64,000 nt of DNA from positions 17,716-81,715 of the forward strand of contig NZ_PGSG01000072.1 of the NCBI RefSeq assembly GCF_002843305.1, read 5' to 3'. The notes under the pieces were generated by a model, which was given only the letters and a program-made list of their open reading frames with translations, was not told the DNA's origin and did not search any database. Shown here one piece after another: positions 33,890-41,888 of the stretch. Position numbers and translations under genes: made by a program. This stretch comes from Streptomyces barkulensis. GTDB lineage: Bacteria > Actinomycetota > Actinomycetes > Streptomycetales > Streptomycetaceae. Numbering within the stretch: the stretch's first letter is position 1; the number at the start of each line of letters is the position of its first letter.

Positions 33890-35575
33890 ATGAGTCATCC
33901 ACACCCTGAGCTGAAGCCCGCCCCCAAACTGCCCAAGGGAGGGCTGAGGGTCGTAGCCCTGGGCGGCCTGGGGGAGATCGGCCGCAACATGACCGTCTTC
34001 GAGTACGGCGGCAAGCTGCTGATCGTCGACTGCGGCGTGCTCTTCCCCGAGGAGCACCAGCCCGGCGTGGACGTGATCCTGCCGGACTTCACCTCCATCC
34101 GCGACCGCCTGGACGACGTGGTGGCCGTGGTGCTCACCCACGGCCACGAGGACCACATCGGCGGCGTGCCGTACCTGCTGCGCGAGCGGGCGGACATCCC
34201 CGTCGTCGGCTCCAAACTGACGCTGGCCTTCCTGGAGGCCAAGCTCAAGGAGCACGGCATCAAGCCGCGCACGGCGCGGGTGCGCGAGGGCGACCGGCGG
34301 GGCCTGGGCCCCTTCGACTGCGAGTTCGTCGCCGTCAACCACTCCATCCCCGACAGTCTGGCCGTCGCCATCCGCACCGGCGCGGGCCTGGTGCTGCACA
34401 CCGGCGACTTCAAGATGGACCAGTTCCCGCTGGACGGCCGCATCACCGACCTGCGCGCCTTCGCCCGGCTCGGCGAGGAGGGCGTCGACCTCTTCCTCAC
34501 CGACTCCACCAACGCCGAGGTCCCCGGTTTCACCACCGCCGAGGCCGATCTGAACCCCGCGATCGAGCAGGTGATGCGCACCGCGCCCCGGCGGGTCATC
34601 GTCTCCAGCTTCGCCAGCCATGTGCACCGCATCCAGCAGGTGCTGGACGCCGCCCACGCCTACGGCCGCAAGGTCGCCTTCGTGGGACGGTCGATGGTCC
34701 GCAACATGGGCATCGCCCGCGAGCTGGGCTATCTGAAGGTCCCCTCCGGCCTGGTGGTCGGCATGAAGGAACTGGAGAAGCTGCCCGACCACAAGGTCAC
34801 GCTGGTGTGCACCGGCTCCCAGGGCGAGCCGATGGCCGCGCTGTCGCGCATGGCCAACCGCGACCACATGATCCGCATCGGCAAGGGCGACACCGTGCTG
34901 ATGGCCTCCTCCCTCATCCCCGGCAACGAGACCGCCATCTACCGGGTGATCAACGGGCTGACCCGCTGGGGCGCCAACGTCGTCCACAAGGGCAACGCCA
35001 AGGTCCACGTCTCCGGCCACGCCAGCGCCGGCGAACTCGTCTACTGCTACAACATCGTCAAGCCCCGCAACGTCATGCCGGTGCACGGCGAGTTCAAGCA
35101 CCTCAGGGCCAACGCCGACCTGGCCATCCGCACCGGCGTCGACCCCGACCGGGTCGTCGTCGCCGAGGACGGCGTCGTCGTCGACCTCGTCGACGGACGC
35201 GCCTCCATCACCGGCAAGGTGCCCGCGGGCAACGTCTACGTCGACGGCATGGAGGTCGGCGGCGCCACCGAGGCGTCCCTGAAGGACCGGCTCACCCTCG
35301 CCTCCGAGGGCGTGGTGACGGTCGTCGCCATCGTCGACGCCGACACCGGGGCGCTGGCCGAGCCCCCGGACTTCCTGGCCCGCGGCTTCGTCCACGACGA
35401 GGAGACGTTCGCCTCGGCCATTCCGGTGATCGAGAAGACCCTGGCCTCGGCGGCCGAGGAGGGCGTGGGGGACGCGCAGCAGCTCGAGCAGCTCATCGCC
35501 CGCTCGGTGGCCTCCTGGGCCTTCCGTACCTACCGCCGCAAGCCCCTGGTCATCCCCGTCGTCATCGACGCCTGA
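33890..35575 (+). CDS. rnj: Ribonuclease J
   Basis: The 561-residue enzyme begins MSHPHPELKPAPKLPKGGLR. The metallo-beta-lactamase core has the zinc ligands THGHEDHIGG near residue 83, then NHSIPDS, HTGDFKMD and the beta-CASP motifs (DSTNAEVPGFT, SSFASHVHRIQQ, HVSGHASAGELVYC, MPVHGEFKH). It has dual endo- and 5'-to-3' exonuclease activity and processes and degrades mRNA and rRNA precursors. The length and domain order match actinobacterial RNase J. It is the conserved core gene in this part of the window. Confidence 0.96.
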   Translation: MSHPHPELKPAPKLPKGGLRVVALGGLGEIGRNMTVFEYGGKLLIVDCGVLFPEEHQPGVDVILPDFTSIRDRLDDVVAVVLTHGHEDHIGGVPYLLRERADIPVVGSKLTLAFLEAKLKEHGIKPRTARVREGDRRGLGPFDCEFVAVNHSIPDSLAVAIRTGAGLVLHTGDFKMDQFPLDGRITDLRAFARLGEEGVDLFLTDSTNAEVPGFTTAEADLNPAIEQVMRTAPRRVIVSSFASHVHRIQQVLDAAHAYGRKVAFVGRSMVRNMGIARELGYLKVPSGLVVGMKELEKLPDHKVTLVCTGSQGEPMAALSRMANRDHMIRIGKGDTVLMASSLIPGNETAIYRVINGLTRWGANVVHKGNAKVHVSGHASAGELVYCYNIVKPRNVMPVHGEFKHLRANADLAIRTGVDPDRVVVAEDGVVVDLVDGRASITGKVPAGNVYVDGMEVGGATEASLKDRLTLASEGVVTVVAIVDADTGALAEPPDFLARGFVHDEETFASAIPVIEKTLASAAEEGVGDAQQLEQLIARSVASWAFRTYRRKPLVIPVVIDA

Positions 35576-35632
35576 CCGGACCGCACCGCAGCGCACCGCA
35601 CCGCGCCCAGGACCGCACCGGAAGGCGACCGT

Positions 35633-36385
35633 ATGAGCAAGCGCTTCGAGGAGATCGACTGGCGCCCCACCCCGATGGGCGACATCAGCCTGCGCCGCCG
35701 CCGGGACCCGGTGACCGGCCGGGAGGTGTACGAGGTCAAGCTCGGCGACGAGTTCCTCATGTCCAGCCTCTTCACGGCCGGTGAGACCGAACTGGCCCGC
35801 CTCGGCCTGGCCGCGCTCCCGGACGGCGGCGCGGGTGCCGGGACCGGCGCCGGGCTGGACGTGGCCGTGGGCGGGCTCGGCCTCGGCTACACCGCGCGGG
35901 CCGTGCTGGAGGACTCGCGGGTGCGCTCGCTGGTCGTCGTCGACGCCCTCCCCGACGTCATCCGCTGGCACGAGGAGAAGCTGGTGCCGCTGGGCGAGGC
36001 ACTGGTGTCGGACGGGCGCTGCCGGCTCGTCCGGGGGGACTTCTTCGAACGGGCCGCGGGCACCGAGGGGCTGGACCCGCGGCGGCCCGGCGGCCGCTTC
36101 CACGCGATCCTGCTGGACGTCGACCACTCGCCGCGCCATGTGCTGCACCCCGGCCACGCCCCGTTCTACGAGGAGGCCGGGCTGCGCGCACTGTCGGAGC
36201 ACCTCCACCCCGGCGGCGTCTTCGCCCTGTGGTCCGACGACCCGCCGGACGAGGACTTCACCGCCGTACTGGCGCGGGTCTTCGCCACCGCCAAGGCCCA
36301 CGTCGTCCGCTTCGACAACCCCTACCGGCCGGGGGAGGAGTCGGCCAACACCGTCTACGTGGCCGGGAGGGGCGCGGGGACGTAG
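35633..36385 (+). CDS. Spermidine-synthase-like methyltransferase-fold protein
   Basis: The 250-residue protein begins MSKRFEEIDWRPTPMGDISL. A Rossmann core contains VAVGGLGLGYTARAVLED, VVVDALPDVIRWHEEKLVP and HAILLDVDHSPRHVLHPG, matching a conserved subgroup of spermidine-synthase/methyltransferase-fold proteins in actinobacteria. The catalytic residues of polyamine synthases are not fully clear, so it may use another substrate. GGAAGG precedes the ATG. It follows rnj by 58 bp, so the two may be cotranscribed. Confidence 0.78.
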   Translation: MSKRFEEIDWRPTPMGDISLRRRRDPVTGREVYEVKLGDEFLMSSLFTAGETELARLGLAALPDGGAGAGTGAGLDVAVGGLGLGYTARAVLEDSRVRSLVVVDALPDVIRWHEEKLVPLGEALVSDGRCRLVRGDFFERAAGTEGLDPRRPGGRFHAILLDVDHSPRHVLHPGHAPFYEEAGLRALSEHLHPGGVFALWSDDPPDEDFTAVLARVFATAKAHVVRFDNPYRPGEESANTVYVAGRGAGT

Positions 36386-36418
36386 CAGCGGGCGGAGGCC
36401 GGGCCGGCCCTTGGATAT

Positions 36419-36438
36419 CTACCCTTACGTCAAGGTAG
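36419..36438. promoter_or_regulatory. Palindromic motif, copy 1 (upstream of prfC)
   Basis: CTACCCTTACGTCAAGGTAG is an imperfect 20-bp dyad centred on ACGT, located about 200 bp upstream of prfC. Its partner lies at 38304-38323. It looks like a TetR-type operator. The rest of 36386-36640 contains no gene that I can support. Confidence 0.5.
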
Positions 36439-36640
36439 GTTTGCGTGCGGCGAGGTCCGCGGAGTCCGGGGGCTGCGGGCTCCGCGGGGCCGGCGGGTCG
36501 ACGCCCGATGCCGGCGGAGAGGCACGCGACGCACACGACGCACACGAGGAACCGCACACAAAGGAACTGGTGAAACGGTTGCGCAGGTACAGGGGCGAGG
36601 CGGACGCGCGGTGCGGGGCACCGCGCCGGGAGCCGGCGCG

Positions 36641-38251
36641 GTGAGCGCGGTGAGTGCGAGGGACCGGCAGGCGGCCGGCGAGGCGGCCCGGCGGCGGACG
36701 TTCGCGGTGATCAGCCACCCGGACGCGGGCAAGTCGACGCTGACCGAGGCGCTGGCCCTGCACGCGCGGGCGATCACCTCGGCCGGCGCGGTGCACGGCA
36801 AGGCCGGCCGGCGCGGAGTGGCGTCGGACTGGATGGAGATGGAGAAGGCCCGCGGCATCTCGGTGACCTCGGCGGTGCTGCAGTTCGCCCACCGCGACGC
36901 GGTGCTGAACCTGCTGGACACCCCCGGCCACGCGGACTTCTCCGAGGACACCTACCGGGTGCTGGCCGCCGTGGACTGCGCGGTGATGCTCATCGACGCG
37001 GCCAAGGGCCTGGAGGAGCAGACCCGCAAGCTGTTCGACGTCTGCCGCCACCGCGGCATCCCCGTCATCACGTTCGTCAACAAGTGGGACCGGCCCGGCC
37101 GCGACGCCCTGGAGCTGCTGGACGAGATCGAGTCCGAGTTCCGCCTCAGGCCCACCCCCGTCACCTGGCCGGTCGGCGACGCCGGCCATCTGCGGGGGCT
37201 GATCGACGTGCGCGAACCGGAGCGGATGCTGCGCTACACCCGCGCCCCCGGCGGCGCCCGGGCGGCGGCCGAGGAGGTGGTCCCGGCCGGGCAGGCGGCC
37301 GCCGAGGAGGGCGCCGACTGGGCCAGGGCCGTCGAGGAACTGGAGCTGCTGCGCGCCGACGGCGCCGAGCACGACCAGGGCTCGTTCCTGGCCGGCAAGT
37401 CCACCCCGGTGTTCTTCGGCGCGGCCGTCTCCAACATCGGGGTACGGCTGCTGCTGGACGCCGTGGTCGACCTCGCTCCGCCGCCCGGGGCGCGCGAGCT
37501 GGCCGGAGGGGGCAGCCGGCCCGTCGACGCGCCGTTCTCCGGCCTGGTGTTCAAGGTGCAGGCCAACATGGACCGCTCCCACCGCGACCGCATCGCCTTC
37601 ATGCGGGTGTGCTCCGGGGTCTTCGAGCGCGGCACGACCGTCATCCGGGCCGCCTCGGGCAAGCCGTTCGCCACCAAGTACGCCCACAGCGTCTTCGGCC
37701 AGGACCGCTCCTCGGTCGATGTCGCCTACCCCGGCGACGTGGTCGGCCTGGTCAACGCCACCGCCCTGCGGGTGGGCGACACCCTCTACACCGGCGAGCC
37801 CGCCGCCTTCCCGCCCATGCCCACCTTCGCCCCCGAGCACTTCGCCGTCGCCCGCCCCGCCGACATCGGCCGCTCCAAGCAGTTCCGCCGCGGCATCGCG
37901 CAGCTGGACGAGGAGGGCGTGGTCCAGGTCCTCGCCTCCGACCTGCGCGGGGAGCAGGCGCCGGTGCTGGCCGCGGTCGGACCCATGCAGTTCGACGTGG
38001 TCGCCCACCGCATGGAGCACGAGTTCTCCGCCCCCGTGCGACTGGAGCCGCTGCCCTACCACGTCGCCCGGGCCACCGACGCCGCCGGCGCGGACGCCCT
38101 CAACCGCACCCGGCTGGTGACGGGGGAGGGCCTGGTCCGCAGCCGGGACACCACCCACCTCGCGCTCTTCCCCAGTCGCTGGCAGGCCGACTCCTTCGCC
38201 CGCGAGTTCCCCGGCGCCCGCCTGGAGACGCTCATCGCCGCCCACACCTGA
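36641..38251 (+). CDS. prfC: Peptide chain release factor 3
   Basis: I choose GTG 36641 because GGGAG lies nine bases upstream and the product then starts just before conserved sequence. The 536-residue GTPase has the P-loop SHPDAGKSTLTEALAL, switch region GISVTSAVLQ, DTPGHADFSEDTY, and NKWDRPGRD (NKxD-equivalent). Domain 2 and 3 features follow (FSGLVFKVQANMD, FGQDRSSVDVAYPGDVVGL). RF3 releases RF1/RF2 from the ribosome after peptide release. It is flanked by two copies of one palindromic motif, so its expression may be specifically controlled. Confidence 0.93.
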   Translation: MSAVSARDRQAAGEAARRRTFAVISHPDAGKSTLTEALALHARAITSAGAVHGKAGRRGVASDWMEMEKARGISVTSAVLQFAHRDAVLNLLDTPGHADFSEDTYRVLAAVDCAVMLIDAAKGLEEQTRKLFDVCRHRGIPVITFVNKWDRPGRDALELLDEIESEFRLRPTPVTWPVGDAGHLRGLIDVREPERMLRYTRAPGGARAAAEEVVPAGQAAAEEGADWARAVEELELLRADGAEHDQGSFLAGKSTPVFFGAAVSNIGVRLLLDAVVDLAPPPGARELAGGGSRPVDAPFSGLVFKVQANMDRSHRDRIAFMRVCSGVFERGTTVIRAASGKPFATKYAHSVFGQDRSSVDVAYPGDVVGLVNATALRVGDTLYTGEPAAFPPMPTFAPEHFAVARPADIGRSKQFRRGIAQLDEEGVVQVLASDLRGEQAPVLAAVGPMQFDVVAHRMEHEFSAPVRLEPLPYHVARATDAAGADALNRTRLVTGEGLVRSRDTTHLALFPSRWQADSFAREFPGARLETLIAAHT

Positions 38252-38303
38252 GGGGCGGTCCGAGGGGAGGCGGGCCCCAGGTGGAGGCGGCGACCCTCGG
38301 AAC

Positions 38304-38323
38304 CTACCCTTACGTGAAGGTGG
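38304..38323. promoter_or_regulatory. Palindromic motif, copy 2 (downstream of prfC)
   Basis: CTACCCTTACGTGAAGGTGG differs from copy 1 at two positions. It lies in the 146-bp gap between the convergent prfC and mcrC genes, where no promoter is needed, which makes its presence puzzling. Confidence 0.5.
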
Positions 38324-38397
38324 GCCGGGAAGCCCGGGGCGAAGGCGGGCCGGGGCACGGGGGCGCTCCCCCCGCCCCGCCATGCGGCGTCCGGCGG

Positions 38398-39672
38398 TCA
38401 GGGACGCGGCGCGGAGCCGGCCAGATGCCGGGCGATCTCCCGCAGGGCCGACAGCAGCTCCTCCGGCTCGCGCGAGAGGTCCAGGCCGTGCCGGTACAGC
38501 CGCACCCCCCGCCCGTCCGGCCCGGCCGCCGTCCCGCGCACCTCGTGGAAGCGAGCGGGCAGCGCCCCGCCCGCGTACACCAGGTGCGCCTCGCGCAGAC
38601 CGAGCACGGTGGCGTACGCCAGCGCCTGGTACAGGTCGGAGCCGGGCGGCCCGCCGGCCTCCCCGACGGCCTTGTACTTGGCGTCGGCGACGGCGAGCGG
38701 GGTGCGGCCGTCGCCGCCGCGCACGACGAGGTCGGGGCGCATCCGCACCAGACCGGCGGCGTCGAGGTGGTGGGGGTCCTGCAGGCGCGCGGTCAGGCCG
38801 TGTTCCCTGAGGGCCTCGCGCAGGGCGACGGTCACGAAGTCCTCGAACAGCCGGTTCATGTCGAGCAGGAAGCCGTCCACGGCCAGCGGTTCGGGCCCGG
38901 CGGGCCGGTGCTCGGGCGAGGAGCCGCGCAGTACGGCCTCGGCCAGCCGCAGCGCGGGCCGGTAGCGGGAGTTCAGGCGCGAGGGCCGCCAGCGCGGCGG
39001 CTCCTGCCCCCGTGTCAGCGGGGCGGCGCCCGCCAGACGCAGACGCTGGTGGGCCAGGCGCCGCCGCACGGGCCCGGGCACCTCCGGCAGCCGCAGCAGC
39101 CGCTCGGCGGCGGCGCGCAGGAGGCGGTTCTCGGCGATGTCCTCGGTGTACGCGTCGTAGGCGATCTCCACGGGCGGGGTGCGGCCGAAGTGCCGACGGA
39201 TCTGCTCGGCCTCGCGTATCCGCCCGCGCACCACCAGCGCGGACTCCTCCACCTCCCGGTAGCCCTGGAGGACCCCGCGCCGCAGCGCCGCGTCCACCCG
39301 CCGCTCCACGGCGTGCGCGAGCGCGGGGACGACGTCGTCGTACGCGCCGGTGTCGACGGTGCCCTCCCGGCCGTCGCGCCAGGCACGCTCCGGGTCGAGG
39401 CTGAAGCCGAGCAGGAAGAACAGCCGGCGCACCGGCGTCTTGGGCGCGATCCGCAGGACCGGGCCGCCGGGTACGCGCACGGCGCCGACCCGGCTGCCCG
39501 CACGCAGCAGCCAGTGCCCGTCCCGGCCGGGGTCGGGGGTCGCGCTGTGCAGGACGCCGGAGGCGACCAGCGCCCGCCCCACCGCTGCGTCCAGGGGGAC
39601 GGAGACGGCGGGCCCGTACTCGCGCAGCACCACCTCGCGCGCCGGCCCGGATGCGGTCGAGTCCGCGTTCAC
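38398..39672 (-). CDS. mcrC: McrC-family restriction subunit
   Basis: The 424-residue protein starts at GTG 39672, overlapping the mcrB stop (GTGA). The N-terminal region has RIAPKTPVRRLFFLLGFSL and ESALVVRGRIREAEQIRRH. The C-terminal PD-(D/E)XK nuclease shows MRPDLVVRGGDGRTPLAVADAKYK (D...D.K pattern) and DLYQALAYATVLG. McrC cleaves DNA when recruited by the GTPase McrB to modified cytosines. A degenerate copy of its C-terminus is found at 48148-48247. The length is typical. Confidence 0.92.
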   Translation of the reverse strand: MNADSTASGPAREVVLREYGPAVSVPLDAAVGRALVASGVLHSATPDPGRDGHWLLRAGSRVGAVRVPGGPVLRIAPKTPVRRLFFLLGFSLDPERAWRDGREGTVDTGAYDDVVPALAHAVERRVDAALRRGVLQGYREVEESALVVRGRIREAEQIRRHFGRTPPVEIAYDAYTEDIAENRLLRAAAERLLRLPEVPGPVRRRLAHQRLRLAGAAPLTRGQEPPRWRPSRLNSRYRPALRLAEAVLRGSSPEHRPAGPEPLAVDGFLLDMNRLFEDFVTVALREALREHGLTARLQDPHHLDAAGLVRMRPDLVVRGGDGRTPLAVADAKYKAVGEAGGPPGSDLYQALAYATVLGLREAHLVYAGGALPARFHEVRGTAAGPDGRGVRLYRHGLDLSREPEELLSALREIARHLAGSAPRP

Positions 39673-41516
39673 GGGTGCTGCCCGCGCAGCGCGTCGAGGC
39701 CGTAGCGGGCGGCGACGTCGAGCCCGTCGCCGTAGTGGTGCTCCTCCAGCAGCGGCAGGATCTTGGTGCGCCAGGTCCGCTCCAGCCCGCCCTCGCGGTA
39801 CACCCCCGGCTTCATCAGGTACGAGGGCCCGATGGCGAAGTCGGGGTCGTCGACGAGGGAGTTGAGGGCGTCCAGCAGGCGGGCGGGCTCCGCGTCCCGG
39901 CCCTCGCGCTCCAGCCAGCGCGCGAGTAGCCCGGCGGTCGGCTCGGTGCGCGGGGACAGCTCCACGAACGCGAAGCGGCGCCGCATCGCCGCGTCCACCA
40001 GCGCGATGGAGCGGTCGGCGGTGTTCATCGTGCCGATGACGAAGAGGTTGGGCGGCAGCGCGAAGTCGTCGCCGGAGTAGGTCAGACGGACGGACCGGTC
40101 CCGGTACTCCAGGAGGAAGTACAGCTCGCCGAAGACCTTCGCCAGGTTGGCGCGGTTGATCTCGTCGACGATCAGGAAGTGCGGGACGTGCCGGTTCCCC
40201 TCGCGGGAGGCGAGGTCGGCCAGCTCCCGCAGCGGTCCGGCCGTCAGACGGAAGGCCACCTCCCGCGTCTCCGGGTCCGCCGCGGGACGGAAGCCCTCGA
40301 AGAAGTCCTCGTAGGCGTAGGAGGGGTGGAACTGCACGATCTTGACCTGTTCCGGTCCGCCGCCGAAGTGCTCGGCCAGCTTCATCGCCAGATACGTCTT
40401 GCCCGTGCCCGGCGGGCCGTAGAACACCAGCTGCTTCTCGTCCAACAGCAGTTCGCGCACCTCCTCCAGCCAGGCCCGGTCGTGGACGAGGAGGTCGGCG
40501 GCCAGCTCCGCGGTGACCTGCGGCAGCGTCAGCTCCCGCTGCGCCGGCCGCTCGCCGGTGCCCCCGGCCGCCGACGGCTCCGCGCCCTCCGTCCGCCCGG
40601 CGGGCCCGCCCGGCCCGCCCGGCGCGTCCAGCCCGTCCAGCCCGTCCAGCGCCTCCAGGACACCGGTCAGATCGACCAGGTCGTGCTGCACCGACAGCTT
40701 CTGCTGCACCTCCCCCGGCAGCTCTTCGTACGGGTGGCCGCCGGGCCGCCAGGCGACGGTCCGCCGCAGGTTGGACAGCCCGCCCGGCGAGGCGGTCTGC
40801 ACGGCCTCCCCGGTGATCCGCCCGGTGTACAGCCGGTCGTCGTCGAAGGTGGCGACGGTGTCGCCGACGCGCATCTGCGTCAGGAAGGCGTGCAACTCGT
40901 CGACCAGGCCCTGCTTCTGGTGGTACGAGGCCGCCCCCTCGTACCCCTCCTCGACGAAGCGGCGCAGCGCGCTCCTGGTCGGGTCGCTCTCCTCCAGCGG
41001 CGGCAGGTGCGCGCCGGAGAGCGAGACGACCCCCTCTTCCAGCCACAGCCGCCGCACCAGGTTGTGCCCCGAGACGTTGGCGCCGCGCACCAGCCACGCC
41101 TTGCGCGGGGCGCGCCAGGCGGTGGACAGGTAGTCGGCCAGCGGATGGCCCTCGTCGGTGCGCCAGGACTCCGGGCCGGAGACGTCGTAGCCGTACACCA
41201 GCGCGGCGGCGGCCGAGGAGGAGTTGCACTCGATGTCCCGGGCCGCCACCCAGCGGGGCGGCCCCTGCGGCCGGCCGGGGTCGGCGGGCGCGTCGACGAG
41301 CCCGCCGCCCGCGCGCAGTTCGGCACGCAGGCGGCGCGCGTGGTCGCCGAGCCCGGGGGACGCCTCGGCGGTCACCTCCGACCCCTTGAGCAGGAGGAAC
41401 TTGTTCGTGCCGTTGCCGCCGAACTCGGTGAGCAGGCAGCCGCGCGCCTCGCCGCCGTCCCTGGGCAGCCTGATACGGAACTCGGGCGCGCCGGGGAGGC
41501 GTTCGGGCTGCGGCAT
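39669..41516 (-). CDS. mcrB: McrB-family AAA+ restriction GTPase
   Basis: I place the start at ATG 41516 because GGAGG is eight bases upstream. The 615-residue protein has an N-terminal part of about 180 residues with TNKFLLLKGSEVT and CNSSSAAAALVYGYDVSG, resembling a DUF4357 module; next a small domain with VGDTVATFDDDRLYTGRI that may recognise modified DNA; then the AAA+ motor (GPPGTGKTYLAMKL, FLIVDEINRANLAKVFGELY, GTMNTADRSIALVDAAMRRR). It would assemble as a hexamer with McrC and restrict DNA carrying modified bases. The N-terminus decides target specificity and is unlike E. coli McrB. Confidence 0.92.
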   Translation of the reverse strand: MPQPERLPGAPEFRIRLPRDGGEARGCLLTEFGGNGTNKFLLLKGSEVTAEASPGLGDHARRLRAELRAGGGLVDAPADPGRPQGPPRWVAARDIECNSSSAAAALVYGYDVSGPESWRTDEGHPLADYLSTAWRAPRKAWLVRGANVSGHNLVRRLWLEEGVVSLSGAHLPPLEESDPTRSALRRFVEEGYEGAASYHQKQGLVDELHAFLTQMRVGDTVATFDDDRLYTGRITGEAVQTASPGGLSNLRRTVAWRPGGHPYEELPGEVQQKLSVQHDLVDLTGVLEALDGLDGLDAPGGPGGPAGRTEGAEPSAAGGTGERPAQRELTLPQVTAELAADLLVHDRAWLEEVRELLLDEKQLVFYGPPGTGKTYLAMKLAEHFGGGPEQVKIVQFHPSYAYEDFFEGFRPAADPETREVAFRLTAGPLRELADLASREGNRHVPHFLIVDEINRANLAKVFGELYFLLEYRDRSVRLTYSGDDFALPPNLFVIGTMNTADRSIALVDAAMRRRFAFVELSPRTEPTAGLLARWLEREGRDAEPARLLDALNSLVDDPDFAIGPSYLMKPGVYREGGLERTWRTKILPLLEEHHYGDGLDVAARYGLDALRGQHP

Positions 41517-41556
41517 GGGAGGACCCTCCGGGTAGAGCGGCACCTGCGTGAACGCC

Positions 41557-41657
41557 CCACACTCTACTTGTTGACACAGTCAAGCAAGGTTCGGGTGTGA
41601 GTGATTGATTATGGCCAGCATGTTGACCGTGTAAACAACTCAACTCTAAAGTGTGGG
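41557..41657. promoter_or_regulatory. Divergent promoter-operator region of mcrBC and the CoiA-like gene
   Basis: Two related sequences lie in inverted orientation: TTGTTGACACAGTCAAG (41568-41584) and the complement of 41622-41638, TTGTTTACACGGTCAAC. Outside each is CCCACACTYTA (41557-41566 and complement of 41646-41657). On the plus strand TTGACC (41623-41628), an 18-bp spacer and TAAAGT (41647-41652) form a good promoter for the CoiA-like gene. The minus-strand equivalent shows TAGAGT as -10. The interval 41658-41888 shows no other gene. Confidence 0.6.
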
Positions 41658-41888
41658 TGCTCCCGCTCGGCCCTTCCCGACGAACCGGCGCTCGGCCGCC
41701 AGGCGGGGACGTTGGGGTGGGAATCGGCGTATGGGATCGAACGGCATTCGGCTGATGCGGAATTACCGGCCTGGCCAGGGCTTTCCGTATGTGCGACATA
41801 CGGCGTGCCCGGCGCGCTCGTACGGGAGCCCGCTCCGCCCCCTGTTCCATGAAGCAGCCATCCCGTGCGTCCACCGGAGGATCGGAAG

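Noticed and set aside
41601..41888. Possible small genes in the gap before the CoiA-like gene
   Set aside because: Frames are short, with no ribosome binding sites; part of the DNA is duplicated at 48352-48405 with frame-breaking differences.
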